A stretch of DNA of 58,647 nt from an uncultured Mucispirillum sp. (GCA_944324495.1 CALUWN010000013.1:1-58647), one strand, 5' to 3'. Shown: positions 34,326 to 44,933, numbered from the stretch's first letter. A program made the numbers and translations. The notes: a model not told the origin generated them from the sequence alone.

Positions 34326-35396
34326 TTAAAACTCTCCCTTAGGGTAGGAACCTAATACTTTTGCAATAGGTGTTTTCTCTATAAATTCATCTAATACTTT
34401 TTTTATTTCTGGGCTGTCTTTATGACCGTCAATATCTGTGTAAAAAAGGTATTCCCACGGTTTTTGTTTTGAAGGCCTGCTTTCAAGGGTAGTCATATTA
34501 ATATTACCACGCTTAAATATTTCAAGCACATCATATAAAGCACCTGATTTATGGTGGACGCTAAACATTAATGATGTTTTATCGTTTCCTGTTGCTGCCT
34601 GCTGACTTTTACCGATTACTACAAAACGAGTAAAATTACCGGGGCCGTCTTCTATATGGCGTTCTATTACTTTTAGATTATATACAGCTTCTGCCAACTC
34701 GCTTCCGATTGCTGCAATGCTTTCATCATTTTGAGCCATTTCAGCAGCAAGTGCCGTAGATTCGCAAGGCACAAGCTCAATATCTGGGAAATTTTTGGCA
34801 AGCCATTTAGAACATTGACCAAGCGGGCTTGGGTGAGAATATATTTTTTTTACATCTTCTTTTCTGCCTGTTTTATTAAGCAGGTTTTCTGCTATTTCCA
34901 CATATACTTCGCCCATGATAACCACATCGCTATCCATAAACATATCAAGTGACTGGTTTACTGCACCTTCAAGTGAGTTTTCCACAGGCACAATGCCATA
35001 ATGCACATGGCCTTTTTCCACTCCTTGAAATATTTCACCAATATTTCTTACAGGTATTAGTTTAGCAGACTGACCAAAACGTTTAACAGCTGCTAAATTG
35101 GAAAATGTGCCAACAGGGCCTAAAAAAGATACTCGCACTTCCTCTTCTAAACATAAAGAGGCACTCATTATTTCCCTAAATACATTCCTTAAAGAATGCT
35201 GCGGAAACGGGCCTTTATTTTCTTCTTTTAAACGTGCATAAATCTGTTCTTCTCTGGAATTAACCCAAACTGGAGAGCCTTCTTTCTTTTTTATTTCCCC
35301 AACTTGAATAACACTTTCTGCACGCTTATTTAAAAGTGCTAAAATCTGGCTGTCAATATTATCAATTTCTAATCTTAAATCTTTTAATGTTTTCAT
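34326..35396 (-). CDS. pheA: Bifunctional chorismate mutase / prephenate dehydratase
   Basis: This 356-residue protein has an AroQ chorismate mutase domain (residues ~1-85: LRLEIDNIDSQILALLNKRAE), a prephenate dehydratase domain (~92-270: FLGPVGTFSNLAA, VPVENSLEGAVNQSLD, and NFTRFVVIG with the TRF catalytic motif) and an ACT domain (~277-350: SLMFSVHHKSGALYDVLEIF and the ESRP phenylalanine-binding motif). It makes phenylpyruvate and should be feedback-inhibited by Phe. First gene of the eight-gene operon. Confidence 0.97.
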   Translation of the reverse strand: MKTLKDLRLEIDNIDSQILALLNKRAESVIQVGEIKKKEGSPVWVNSREEQIYARLKEENKGPFPQHSLRNVFREIMSASLCLEEEVRVSFLGPVGTFSNLAAVKRFGQSAKLIPVRNIGEIFQGVEKGHVHYGIVPVENSLEGAVNQSLDMFMDSDVVIMGEVYVEIAENLLNKTGRKEDVKKIYSHPSPLGQCSKWLAKNFPDIELVPCESTALAAEMAQNDESIAAIGSELAEAVYNLKVIERHIEDGPGNFTRFVVIGKSQQAATGNDKTSLMFSVHHKSGALYDVLEIFKRGNINMTTLESRPSKQKPWEYLFYTDIDGHKDSPEIKKVLDEFIEKTPIAKVLGSYPKGEF

Positions 35397-35593
35397 TTGG
35401 AAAGTTTAGCAAAAGATTTTTAAATATTCAATAAGAAAAAATGAATTTTTTTACATATTTTATATTTTTTTAATATTAATTTTTTTACTTCTGTAAAAAA
35501 TGATACTTCTACAATATTTACTATATATATTTAGATATTTACAATAAAAGATTATGTAATGTAAACTTTATTTCATACTTATCATATAAACTA

Positions 35594-35620
35594 TTGCAAT
35601 AAAGTTTATAATTGTATAAT
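35594..35620 (+). promoter_or_regulatory. Putative promoter of trmI
   Basis: A perfect TATAAT at 35615-35620 lies 34 nt before the ATG. The best -35 (TTGCAA, 35594-35599) has only a 15-nt spacer. Confidence 0.45.
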
Positions 35621-35654
35621 ATGCTAAAACCACAGATTTGGAGCATAATTATAA

Positions 35655-36428
35655 ATGTTTGAATTTAACACTCTCGTAATTCTTTCTGATAAAAAAGATA
35701 AACAATACATGATTACCTTAAAAGAAGGTGCCAGATTTTCCACCCAGTATGGCTATATTGAGCATAATGATATTGCAGCATTAGAAGAAGGCGATATTAT
35801 AAAAAGTACTTTAGGCCACCCTTATTTAGTTTATAAACCTACATATATGGATTATGTAATGAATATAAAAAGGCAGGCACAGATTATCTATCCTAAAGAT
35901 GCTGCTGCTATGCTTATGTGGGCAGATGTTGCCCCTCACCAAAAGGTATTAGAATCAGGTATAGGCCAAGGTGCTTTATCTATTGCAATTTTAAGAGCAC
36001 TAGCAGGCACAGGTAGCCTTACAAGTTATGAAATCAGGGCAGATTTTGCAGAGCAGTCTGCTAAATTTATAAAAACATATTTTGGCAAAAGCCCAGAAAA
36101 CCATACTATAGAAGTTAGAAGCATATATGACGGCATTGATGGCACATATGACAGGGTACTTTTAGACCTGCCAGAACCATGGCACGTTGTGCCTCATCTA
36201 AAAACTGGGCTTAAAAATGGCGGGCTTATTATTGCCTATTTGCCTACAATATTACAGGTAAAAACATATGTGGATGCTTTAAAAGATTCAGGTAGTTTTT
36301 CAAATATTGAAACTGCTGAATTTACAAGGCGTCCTTGGAAAGTTGACGGTATGTCTGTACGCCCTGAAATGTGGATATATAATCACAGTGCTTTTTTAAT
36401 AAGTGCCAGAAAATTAAATAAACTTTAA
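35655..36428 (+). CDS. trmI: tRNA (adenine-58-N1)-methyltransferase TrmI
   Basis: This 257-residue protein has a small N-terminal beta domain (residues ~1-70, with IIKSTLGHPYLVYKPT) and a SAM-dependent methyltransferase fold: IYPKDAAAMLMWADV near 80, motif I VLESGIGQGALSIAIL near 96 and DLPEPWHVVP near 176, typical of TrmI/Trm61. It makes m1A58 in the T-loop, stabilising tRNA. It is divergent from pheA and lies 22 nt before a chemoreceptor gene. Confidence 0.93.
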   Translation: MFEFNTLVILSDKKDKQYMITLKEGARFSTQYGYIEHNDIAALEEGDIIKSTLGHPYLVYKPTYMDYVMNIKRQAQIIYPKDAAAMLMWADVAPHQKVLESGIGQGALSIAILRALAGTGSLTSYEIRADFAEQSAKFIKTYFGKSPENHTIEVRSIYDGIDGTYDRVLLDLPEPWHVVPHLKTGLKNGGLIIAYLPTILQVKTYVDALKDSGSFSNIETAEFTRRPWKVDGMSVRPEMWIYNHSAFLISARKLNKL

Positions 36429-36450
36429 AATCATACATTAGGAGGTCAAT

Positions 36451-37962
36451 ATGTTTAAAATAAGTTTTAAGGTTCTATACTTTTTTATTCTCCTATATTT
36501 ACTTATAGTAGTACTTTTATCAGAATTAAATATAATACCTACGTGGCTTTCTTTTGTACTTTATGGCATCTATTTCCCTGTTGCATTTTTTTCGGTAAAA
36601 AGCATACTTTCATCTATTTTAAATATTGCCCGCGTTATGGCCACAGAAGAAGATGAGATAGTTGATTTAAGAAAACGAGCAGACCAAACTGTAAAATGTG
36701 AACATTGTAGAAGTATTGCTAAATCATTAAACCATATGATGAGAAATACTGATAAAACTATACTAGAGTTTTATAAATTAATAGTTTATGCTGAAGGACG
36801 CTCATTAACAGTTTCATCATCTATTGCTACAGTTGATGAAAGTATTACAAAAAATGCACAAAGTGCACAAAATATATTTGACTCCATTAATAACTTGGTG
36901 GGTTACATTAGTAAAATTACTCAGACATCAGCAGAAATCAACTCTGATATTAACAAATCTCTTGATTTAACTAAAAACGGTTCTGCTGCTATGGAACAGG
37001 CAAGGCAGTTAATGGGTAACATATCAAATGCGGCCTCATCACTTGGCGAAAAAATAAAAGAATTAAACTCAGGGGCAGAAAAAATCGGCGTAATTGTTTC
37101 AGTTATTGATGATATTTCAGAACAGACTGCTCTACTTTCATTAAATGCTGCAATTGAAGCAGCAAGAGCTGGGGAAGCAGGCAGAGGGTTTGCTGTAGTT
37201 GCTGATGAAGTGAGAAAATTAGCAGATAAAACTACAAAATCTACTAATGAAATTAAAGATATGATTTCAGAAATTCAAAGCTATATTGAAGAAGTATCAT
37301 ACCAAACAGGTGATATTTTTAATCAAATAAGCCAGCAGAAAGACCAAACAGAAATAGTTTATAAAAACTTTAATGATATTTTAAACTTCTCTGAGAGGGT
37401 TAGTGTTACAAGTGATGAAATCACAAAAACTATGGAGCTTCACTCTGGAGTAAATGAACAAATCGCCCGCGATGCTCAAGATATTATGGAAGTTTCAGAA
37501 ACTACTGATAATTTAATGCAGCAGCTTGTTGCAAACTATAATATAATGATTGATGCTATGGGCGAATTAACTACAAGAGTTTCTTCTATTAAATATTCAA
37601 GCCGAGCAATACACTTTTTAAGAGCAAAAAGTGCTCACTTGAAATTTATGTATAATGTATATACCCACTATATGCAAAATACTCCTACAACACTTACTAC
37701 ACATAAAACTTGTGCCTTTGGTCAGTTTTACTATAACTTAGGCCAGCAGCTTTTCTCAAATGATTCTACTTATAAAGAAATGGAGCCAATACATGAAAAA
37801 GTACATACCCTTGGCCATATTGTTATGGAAAAAATTGAGAAAAAAGACAGAGCTGGTGCTTATCAAGTGCTTTTAGAGCTTCAGTCTAATGTTGATAAAT
37901 TAATTGATATGCTTGATAAATTAATAGACCATTACTTAGAAGGTGATTGGTTAAATTATTAA
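36451..37962 (+). CDS. Methyl-accepting chemotaxis protein with C-terminal CZB domain (1)
   Basis: This 503-residue receptor has two membrane helices (about residues 7-27 and 32-52) with almost no periplasmic loop, so it senses in the cytoplasm or membrane. A KCEHC motif (C83, C86) follows the second helix, then the signalling domain with the conserved hairpin tip around [32 protein letters not shown]. The end is a chemoreceptor zinc-binding (CZB) domain: His in AHLKFMYN, Cys in CAFGQFYY and His pair in [13 protein letters not shown] domains sense zinc and, through the Cys, HOCl in H. pylori TlpD. RBS AGGAGG. No HAMP domain is evident. Confidence 0.92.
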   Translation: MFKISFKVLYFFILLYLLIVVLLSELNIIPTWLSFVLYGIYFPVAFFSVKSILSSILNIARVMATEEDEIVDLRKRADQTVKCEHCRSIAKSLNHMMRNTDKTILEFYKLIVYAEGRSLTVSSSIATVDESITKNAQSAQNIFDSINNLVGYISKITQTSAEINSDINKSLDLTKNGSAAMEQARQLMGNISNAASSLGEKIKELNSGAEKIGVIVSVIDDISEQTALLSLNAAIEAARAGEAGRGFAVVADEVRKLADKTTKSTNEIKDMISEIQSYIEEVSYQTGDIFNQISQQKDQTEIVYKNFNDILNFSERVSVTSDEITKTMELHSGVNEQIARDAQDIMEVSETTDNLMQQLVANYNIMIDAMGELTTRVSSIKYSSRAIHFLRAKSAHLKFMYNVYTHYMQNTPTTLTTHKTCAFGQFYYNLGQQLFSNDSTYKEMEPIHEKVHTLGHIVMEKIEKKDRAGAYQVLLELQSNVDKLIDMLDKLIDHYLEGDWLNY

Positions 37963-38101
37963 TAAAATTTATGGAAGAATTATAAATTGATGGGTAAAAT
38001 GGCTTGATATTTCATTTTTTTATAAATATATTTAGGCAATATAACTTCAATTTAATATTATTGTTGTTTTTATGTTTAAATTTATTTTATAAGAGGTGTG
38101 T

Positions 38102-39613
38102 ATGACATTTTTAACTCAATTTATAATTTCTTCTATCTATTATGTAATTTTAATCACGTTAATTTTACTTGGTGTCCTTCCGCTCTACGTATCTATTATC
38201 CTTGCTTTAGCTCATATTGGAATTACCATATATATAGTTCGCAAACTTATTAAAAAAATAGGCAATATTGTGCTTGATATGAAATATCAGGATAATAATA
38301 ATCTGGATTTATCTGTGCGAGCAGATGGACAGTCCAACTGTACATACTGCACTGACATTGCAACATCAATTAATAATATTATGGTTGGTATTGATACAAA
38401 TGTTTTAGAGTTTTATAAACTTGTAAGTAATGCCAATGCTAAATCACTTTTTGTTTCATCATCTATTGCTGTTGTAAATGAAAGTATTAATACAAGCAAT
38501 ACTAAGGCAGAAGCTATAGGCAGCTCTATTCAAGATGTTATTTCTTTTATTCATGAGCTTTCCTCATCATCTAATAAAATACTTGAAAAAATATCTAAAT
38601 CTCTTGATTTAACTAAAAATGGCTCAGATGCTATTAATAAAGCAAATAATATGACAGACGAGATTAATTCATCAGTTGCCATATTAACCGAGCAGATAGG
38701 TATATTAAATGCAGGTGCTGAAAAAATAGGGCTTGTGGTGTCTGTTATTGAAGAAATTGCAAAACAAACTGCTCTTTTATCATTAAATGCCTCTATTGAA
38801 GCAGCTAGAGCTGGGGAGGCTGGTAAAGGGTTTGCTGTGGTTGCTGATGAAGTTAGGCAGCTGGCTGATAAAACAAACTCTTCTACTACTGAAATAAAAA
38901 ATATAATTGATGAAATACAGCAGAATATTGAAAAAGTATCATCTCAAACGGTAAATGTTTCTAATAATATTACATCTCAGCAGGAACAGACTACTTTAGC
39001 TCATCAGTACTTTACGGATATTTTAAATCTTTCTGATGATACAGCTGTTATGCTTAACAAAATAAATGAGGTTACATCAGTAAACAGCGATGTTAGTGAT
39101 AAAATTAATAATGATGCAAAAGATATTTTAAATATTACACATAATTCATCAGAATTAATGAAACAGCTTATTGCAAACTATGCTGTAATGGAAGAATCTA
39201 TTAATACTGTGGTTGATAGAGTATCTCAAATAAAATACAGCTCAAAAGCTGCATATTTCTTAAATGCTAAAATTGCACATTTAAAATTTATGTATAATGT
39301 ATATAATAACTTTATGAAAGGCACTTATATAAACCTGCCAGACCATTTTAATTGTGCTTTTGGTAAATTTTATTACAGCAACGGTAAAGAAATTTTTGGA
39401 AAAGATTCTGATTTTAATGCAATAGAACCAATACACGCTCAAGTGCATTCTTTAGGGCATATGGTTATGGATGCTGTTGCTGCTAATGATAGAGATAAAG
39501 CTTTAGAAGGTATAAACCAGCTGCAAATTACAGTTTCAAACTTAGTCAGCATACTTGATAAATTAATTGAAAAATATTTGAACCAAAATATGAAAAAAAA
39601 TAAAAGATTTTAG
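38102..39613 (+). CDS. Methyl-accepting chemotaxis protein with C-terminal CZB domain (2)
   Basis: This paralogue of the preceding receptor is 503 residues from ATG 38102, which lies 5 nt from AAGAGG; a GTG two codons upstream overlaps that site and is rejected. It has the same layout: two close membrane helices (~7-25, 28-48), a CTYC motif (C80, C83), signalling domain with [25 protein letters not shown], and a CZB domain ([26 protein letters not shown]). The 139-nt gap to the first receptor suggests separate control; a terminator follows. Confidence 0.92.
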   Translation: MTFLTQFIISSIYYVILITLILLGVLPLYVSIILALAHIGITIYIVRKLIKKIGNIVLDMKYQDNNNLDLSVRADGQSNCTYCTDIATSINNIMVGIDTNVLEFYKLVSNANAKSLFVSSSIAVVNESINTSNTKAEAIGSSIQDVISFIHELSSSSNKILEKISKSLDLTKNGSDAINKANNMTDEINSSVAILTEQIGILNAGAEKIGLVVSVIEEIAKQTALLSLNASIEAARAGEAGKGFAVVADEVRQLADKTNSSTTEIKNIIDEIQQNIEKVSSQTVNVSNNITSQQEQTTLAHQYFTDILNLSDDTAVMLNKINEVTSVNSDVSDKINNDAKDILNITHNSSELMKQLIANYAVMEESINTVVDRVSQIKYSSKAAYFLNAKIAHLKFMYNVYNNFMKGTYINLPDHFNCAFGKFYYSNGKEIFGKDSDFNAIEPIHAQVHSLGHMVMDAVAANDRDKALEGINQLQITVSNLVSILDKLIEKYLNQNMKKNKRF

Positions 39614-39675
39614 TGTATTATTAAATTGAAAATAAATTTATAAGATTACATCGTAACTATTTCATAATTTGTAAG

Positions 39676-39712
39676 CCCAAGCTTATATGTTATTATAAGT
39701 TTGGGTTTTTTT
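39676..39712 (+). terminator. Rho-independent terminator after the second chemoreceptor
   Basis: A 12-bp stem (CCCAAGCTTATA / TATAAGTTTGGG, one G-U pair) with a 6-nt loop is followed by seven T. Confidence 0.93.
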
Positions 39713-39728
39713 ATAAATTTTCCTATAA

Positions 39729-40436
39729 TTAAAATCTATATCCTGCTTCTAAAAACACCCTGACGCCTGCATAATCATGCAGTGGGAAAACGTGGGTATA
39801 ATCAACACCAGCTCCGATTACAGCATTATTATTAAAAACATACCGTAACCCTGCTGCTACCCCAAAACCCACATTTGAACCGATTTTTTGTTCGTTGATT
39901 TTATATTTTGAGGTTTTATATAGTGTGCCATCAGAATCGTATCTATAACTTGTTCCTTCTTCATATCTATTAATAACAGCTGTGGAAAATACTACCCCTG
40001 CTGCCACATATGGAATAAAGCCCTTTGTTTCATTTATGCTGTCATACTGCAAAACTGCCATTAAGCGTAAATCCATTAAATGATGGTCGGTTTCTAACTC
40101 ACGCTCTGGGTTTATATTTGTTCCACCTGCATAATTATAACGAAAACCACCTTGTATTCCAAAAAATTTATGAAAAGAATAACTGTAGTTTATATCAAAA
40201 CCGCCACCTATGCCTGTAAAGTCTTTAATATATGCCTTATCACCTGTTGGAATGTAAAAAGACGGTGAAATACTTATCAAACTTTTTCTGTTACTTGAAC
40301 TTGATTTGCTTTTTGGAGAGGGCATATCACTATATGAATAGCTGTTTTTGCCGTCATAATAATCGCCGTATTGTGCATAACTTATACTGCAAAAAGACAA
40401 TAATAATACTGCTGAAATTATAATTATTTTTCTCAT
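39729..40436 (-). CDS. Outer-membrane beta-barrel protein
   Basis: This 235-residue protein has a signal peptide (cleavage near SYA, residue ~21), a short linker rich in S and K, then alternating strands (LISISPSFYIPTGD, GGGFDINYSYSF, GIQGGFRYNYAGG) and a C-terminal RVFLEAGYRF ending in Phe, the classic signal for BamA-dependent assembly. It fits an OmpW/OmpX-like eight-stranded barrel. It follows the M66 protease gene by 1 nt and is the last gene of that operon. A pore, adhesin or protease partner is possible; not determinable. Confidence 0.82.
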   Translation of the reverse strand: MRKIIIISAVLLLSFCSISYAQYGDYYDGKNSYSYSDMPSPKSKSSSSNRKSLISISPSFYIPTGDKAYIKDFTGIGGGFDINYSYSFHKFFGIQGGFRYNYAGGTNINPERELETDHHLMDLRLMAVLQYDSINETKGFIPYVAAGVVFSTAVINRYEEGTSYRYDSDGTLYKTSKYKINEQKIGSNVGFGVAAGLRYVFNNNAVIGAGVDYTHVFPLHDYAGVRVFLEAGYRF

Positions 40437-40437
40437 A

Positions 40438-43077
40438 CTATTCCACTCCCGCAGTAGCAGGGATATATTTCCATATATCTTCTATTAAACTGCCTTGCAT
40501 TACGCTTAAATATTTATTATCATCTTTTGAGATTTTTTCTTTAAACTGCTGGTTTGCTCCATTATTACACTGGTATGCTATTATTTTCTCAGGCTCTGAT
40601 GCACTATTATCTATACAGTTATTTGCTTTTCCTATATTTTCATACTGTATTTTACCTGTATCTGTTTTTATTTTCCACCTTTGGTACAGGCTTTCGCTAC
40701 ATAACTGTAATGTCTGCATTTTACCAAGCTCTAAACAGTATCCCGGATATACTGCTGAGTGTATTCGCCCTGTGCTGTCTATTACCCACCTTTGATTTTC
40801 AAGCTCGTTACAGGTTTTTGCTGTTACTGCTTTATCGCTGTTTACCGCAATACATTTGCCATTAATTACTGCCTGATTAAATAAGTATGATACACTACCC
40901 ATACCTTTGCTGTTTAATAAATTTTTAAGCTCTGTATCTTTTTCCTGATTATTGCTTTCTAATAAGTCATAGTTTTGCTCTATAAAATCATCTATTTCTT
41001 TAATATCTTTATTTCTACTAAGATAATCGTCAGCTATAGCTTTTGGGTTTGCTTCAAGCTGTTCAATGCTGTTATTAAATGAAAGCGTTTCTATTAAATA
41101 TTTTTCCTTATCTGTTAATGTATATGAACTTACAACTTTATCTTTTAATAATGTATTCAATGTGGATACATCCTTAGCTATCACATCTTTATACCCATTT
41201 TCCTTACCAATAATTACAGCTTTTGGCATAGGTGTATTATAATCGTTTACATTAATATTAATTGTTTTTGTTACACCTTTATTATAAAGCACTACTTTTA
41301 CAGGCTTTTTAGATTCTGGAATGTTTACATGAAATTTATTTATAATCCCACTGTTAAATCTTGTTTCATTTAATTTTACGTATTCTTTGCTGTTATCACT
41401 ATAAGTAATCTCTAAATATACACTACCTTCTGGGTTAGCAGTAAATAATGAACCAAAAATATTACCCCAGTTACCCCTTAAACGTGGATAAAGCACTGAT
41501 TTTGAAGGTGTATCAGGGTCATAACCACCTAAAATAGTTATTACAGGCACACCTTTTTCTGTTGGGCTTATTCTATTTTGTAAAAATGTTATATCTCCTG
41601 CTAATTCCACTTTCTTATTAGCACTATCCCACTGCATATACTTATAATCATTAGCTATTTTGCTGTCACTTAAAAAATATCTGTCCTTTATATTTTGCTG
41701 TATCTGCCTTGTAGTCATTGCTGTATTATGAGTATATCTTGATATGGCACTATCCGCCCATCCTCCAGCCATACTATCTTTATTCCAATTATATGTTGCT
41801 TGAAATGGAGATATAAAATACTGCATAAACTCTTCTGTACCACCACCTGAGTTCCATGCCACATTTGCTCTCATTCTGTTATGGTATGCATCATAACCCC
41901 AGCCTGTTTGATAACCATGGATAGAACCATATGATACAGTATCAGAAAACGGATAATGCCCCATATTATAACCATGGCCTACTTCGTGGCTAAACTCATT
42001 ACCCCTTGAAGCATATAATGTACCTATACCGTTACCACCACTTAAACCATGGCCCTGCACTTTTCCACCTGCATATTTTCCCTGAGTATGGTGCACTGTA
42101 AAGTAAAACATATCATGGTTTATTTCATGGCTTTGGTTTAAAGGGCTTGATGCTACCCCTTTATTAGCTAAATCTATACCTACACTAAACTGTGCTTTTG
42201 CCACATCTTCACGCATATCACCACTATAAGCATCTGGGTTTTGATAATCACTTTGACCTGTATATATTTTACCATCCCTTAATATTACTTCATTTAATAC
42301 CACATCTTCATACTTTCCATTAACAAGGCGAGAAAAAGGCACAGTCTGGAAATATTCTGCCATAGCATGAGCTGCATCATCTATCATATCAAATTGATAA
42401 ACTGGGTCAGTAGGCACTCCTGTTAACATGCCAAGTTTTAAAAACAGAAATACACCTTCCTGAGGAGCAGCAAATTCTATATTCTGCTCCTCTGTTATGC
42501 TCTCTGGGTTATATAATGCTCCAGTTAATAATGCTCCGTCCTTTGTTACACCCTTAAAATCTATTCTTATATCTGGGCATACCATATTATACGGAAGCAT
42601 TACACTAAAACTTCTTTTAGAGTATGTTATATCTTTTTTATCACTGTTATTTTTATCAGACTTTGGCATATTTTTTGGTGGCTCTAATGTATATGTCTTG
42701 GTAGATTTTACATTATTATATGTGGATGTAACAGTTGCTTCTAAAGATGTAAGCTCTACCTGTGGAGTAAATAATAAAAGTGCATTTCTATATGGAATAA
42801 GTGAAGGTTCGTTTCGTGCTGCGTTATTTTTAGGGTCTATGGTATGAGTTTGAGCAAACTGCACTCTGCCTAATAAATCACCCTCTGTTAAGTTATTTGG
42901 AATACTTCTTATCTGTTTTAATTCATTAATATCAAAAAACGTAAGCCTTGTATCTCTTTTAGAACCTACCTTATATGACAAACTATCTGTATAATCTGCA
43001 TAACTTTCTATTTCCAATGAATTATCATAACAGCCCGCAAAAATTATGATTAATACAGTAAGTAGATATTTTTTCAT
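40438..43077 (-). CDS. M66 (StcE/TagA-like) lipoprotein metalloprotease with ricin-type lectin domain
   Basis: This 879-residue lipoprotein has lipobox AGC (Cys16). The zinc motif HEVGHGYNMGH starts at residue 364 (His364, Glu365, His368, His374), matching the HExxHxxxxxH pattern of M66 peptidases such as the mucinase StcE and Vibrio TagA; downstream YGSIHGYQTGWGYD supports this. From about residue 730 a ricin-type beta-trefoil shows repeated CI...Q-x-W/F units (QRW twice, QQF once), which should bind glycans. Together they suggest cleavage of mucin-type glycoproteins at the cell surface or outside. It lies 8 nt from two peptide permease genes and 1 nt from a barrel gene. Substrate not proven. 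Confidence 0.85.
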   Translation of the reverse strand: MKKYLLTVLIIIFAGCYDNSLEIESYADYTDSLSYKVGSKRDTRLTFFDINELKQIRSIPNNLTEGDLLGRVQFAQTHTIDPKNNAARNEPSLIPYRNALLLFTPQVELTSLEATVTSTYNNVKSTKTYTLEPPKNMPKSDKNNSDKKDITYSKRSFSVMLPYNMVCPDIRIDFKGVTKDGALLTGALYNPESITEEQNIEFAAPQEGVFLFLKLGMLTGVPTDPVYQFDMIDDAAHAMAEYFQTVPFSRLVNGKYEDVVLNEVILRDGKIYTGQSDYQNPDAYSGDMREDVAKAQFSVGIDLANKGVASSPLNQSHEINHDMFYFTVHHTQGKYAGGKVQGHGLSGGNGIGTLYASRGNEFSHEVGHGYNMGHYPFSDTVSYGSIHGYQTGWGYDAYHNRMRANVAWNSGGGTEEFMQYFISPFQATYNWNKDSMAGGWADSAISRYTHNTAMTTRQIQQNIKDRYFLSDSKIANDYKYMQWDSANKKVELAGDITFLQNRISPTEKGVPVITILGGYDPDTPSKSVLYPRLRGNWGNIFGSLFTANPEGSVYLEITYSDNSKEYVKLNETRFNSGIINKFHVNIPESKKPVKVVLYNKGVTKTININVNDYNTPMPKAVIIGKENGYKDVIAKDVSTLNTLLKDKVVSSYTLTDKEKYLIETLSFNNSIEQLEANPKAIADDYLSRNKDIKEIDDFIEQNYDLLESNNQEKDTELKNLLNSKGMGSVSYLFNQAVINGKCIAVNSDKAVTAKTCNELENQRWVIDSTGRIHSAVYPGYCLELGKMQTLQLCSESLYQRWKIKTDTGKIQYENIGKANNCIDNSASEPEKIIAYQCNNGANQQFKEKISKDDNKYLSVMQGSLIEDIWKYIPATAGVE

Positions 43078-43085
43078 AAATGCAC

Positions 43086-43943
43086 CTATTTATTATTTTG
43101 TTTATTTTTTGGGTCTAATAAATCTCTTAACCCTTCACCTAGCAAATTATATCCTAATGCTGTAAACACTATAGCAAGCCCCGGGAAAAATGAAAGCCAC
43201 CATGCATTAGTAATATTTTTCTGACCGTCTGTTAAAATATTTCCCCATGAAGCAGTAGGCGGCTGTACGCCTAAACCTAAAAAGCTTAAAGATGATTCTA
43301 AAAGAATTGCACCTGCTATACTTAATGTGGCTGTTACAAATACAGGAGATAACACATTAGGCAAAATATGTTTAAACATTATTCTTTTATGGCTTAACCC
43401 CTGCAATATAGCTGCTGTAATATATTCCCTGTTTTTAACACTCATAACTTCAGCACGTACAAGCCGAGCTACACCCATCCAGCCTGTAAACCCTATTACA
43501 ATCATTACATTTATAATTGATGGTTTTAAAAAAGCAATAACCGCTAATATTAGAAAAAATGATGGAAAACTAAGCATAATATCTGTAAAACGCATAATAA
43601 TGCTGTCCACCTTTCCACCATAGTAACCTGAAGCAAGCCCTAATACTACACCAATAATTAGGGATATACCTACAGCAATAAACCCTACAAAAAGTGATAC
43701 TCTGCTGCCATAAACCACACGAGAAAAAACATCTCTTCCTATATCATCTGTACCAAAAAAATGCTTAGAACTTGGTGGCAAAAATGTACCTTTCAAGTTT
43801 GTAGCCGATGGGTCGTATGTTGCAATAAATGGTGCAAATATTGCCACAATAATAAAAAACAGCACAATGGCAGCACCTAGAAATAAAAGTAAATTCCTAT
43901 TTATATTTGAAAAAATTATTTTTTGTAGTTTATTTCGTTCCAT
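43086..43943 (-). CDS. Oligopeptide/dipeptide ABC transporter permease (DppC/OppC type)
   Basis: This 285-residue inner-membrane protein has an N-terminal helix (residues ~15-40), FLPPSSKHFFGTDDIGRDVFSRVVYGSRVSL, about five further helices and the EAA loop region near VRAEVMSVKNREYITAA, all of the DppC/OppC family. It pairs with the DppB-type permease 3 nt upstream. The ATPases and the substrate-binding protein are not in the window; they must be encoded elsewhere. The downstream protease suggests import of peptides it releases (inference). Confidence 0.93.
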   Translation of the reverse strand: MERNKLQKIIFSNINRNLLLFLGAAIVLFFIIVAIFAPFIATYDPSATNLKGTFLPPSSKHFFGTDDIGRDVFSRVVYGSRVSLFVGFIAVGISLIIGVVLGLASGYYGGKVDSIIMRFTDIMLSFPSFFLILAVIAFLKPSIINVMIVIGFTGWMGVARLVRAEVMSVKNREYITAAILQGLSHKRIMFKHILPNVLSPVFVTATLSIAGAILLESSLSFLGLGVQPPTASWGNILTDGQKNITNAWWLSFFPGLAIVFTALGYNLLGEGLRDLLDPKNKQNNK

Positions 43944-43946
43944 ATG

Positions 43947-44933
43947 CTATCCCTTTCTTCCGTAACGTATTCTTGGGTCTGCATAAGCATAAGCTAAGTC
44001 TGCAATAAAGTTACCTATTAATGTAAGAAGTGCACCAATTACAAGTATACCCATAATAACAGGATAATCACGCATAAGTACAGAATTATAAAAAAGCTGC
44101 CCCATACCCGGTATGCTGAATATGGATTCAAATATAACAGAACTTCCAATTAGCCCGGGGATTGATAAACCTAAAATAGTAATAACTGGCAGCAGAGCAT
44201 TTCTTAAAGCATGGGAAAATAGTATTTTTACTTCACTTACTCCCCTTGCTCTGGCTGCTGTAATATAATCTTCATTTAAAACTTCCAGTGTGGAAGTTCG
44301 TGCAAAACGAGAAATTCCTGCTAAAGAGCCAAAAACTGAAATAGATAAAGGTAATATTAAATGAACTGCTATATCTTTTATCTTACCCCATAAGCTCATA
44401 TTATCATATAAATATTCTGTATATAATCCAGATATAGGCAGCCAGCCTAAATAGATGCTAAAATAGTACATACAGATAACTGAAAGCCAAAAAGTAGGCA
44501 CAGCAAAACCAATAAAAACAATCACTGTAATAGTTTTATCAAGTATACTGTTTTGATAATAAGCAGATATTACCCCAAGGGGCAGCCCTATAAGAAATAT
44601 AAAAAACATGGCAAGCAGATTTAATCCAACTGTAATATGTATTCTTTCGCCTATTTTTTCTGTAACAGCCCTTTCGTCACTGGCAAATGATTTTCCAAAA
44701 TCAAATACTACTACTTTTTTAAGCCAAATAAAATACTGCTCCACAAGTGGCTTATCAAGCCCATACATTTTTTCAAACTTTTCCCTTGCTGTATCTGAAT
44801 ATTTGACACCCATATTAGCACGGATTTCTGCTGCATTACCCGGAGCTAAATGAATTACTATAAAACATATAATTGTAATACCTATAAACATAGGTATCAT
44901 AACAAGAAGCCTTTTTAATGTATATCTTACCAT
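43947..44933 (-). CDS. Oligopeptide/dipeptide ABC transporter permease (DppB/OppB type)
   Basis: This 328-residue permease begins MVRYTLKRLLVMIPMFIGITIICFIVIHLAPG, typical for DppB/OppB, has about six membrane helices, and the family motifs YGLDKPLVEQY and SNEDYITAARARGV-like (LNEDYITAARARG) plus ENALLP-like RNALLPVITI. It is first in a four-gene operon (DppB, DppC, M66 lipoprotein, outer-membrane barrel). A TTGACA with a 12-bp palindrome lies about 50 nt upstream. No binding-protein gene precedes it, which is unusual for a dpp operon. Confidence 0.94.
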   Translation of the reverse strand: MVRYTLKRLLVMIPMFIGITIICFIVIHLAPGNAAEIRANMGVKYSDTAREKFEKMYGLDKPLVEQYFIWLKKVVVFDFGKSFASDERAVTEKIGERIHITVGLNLLAMFFIFLIGLPLGVISAYYQNSILDKTITVIVFIGFAVPTFWLSVICMYYFSIYLGWLPISGLYTEYLYDNMSLWGKIKDIAVHLILPLSISVFGSLAGISRFARTSTLEVLNEDYITAARARGVSEVKILFSHALRNALLPVITILGLSIPGLIGSSVIFESIFSIPGMGQLFYNSVLMRDYPVIMGILVIGALLTLIGNFIADLAYAYADPRIRYGRKG

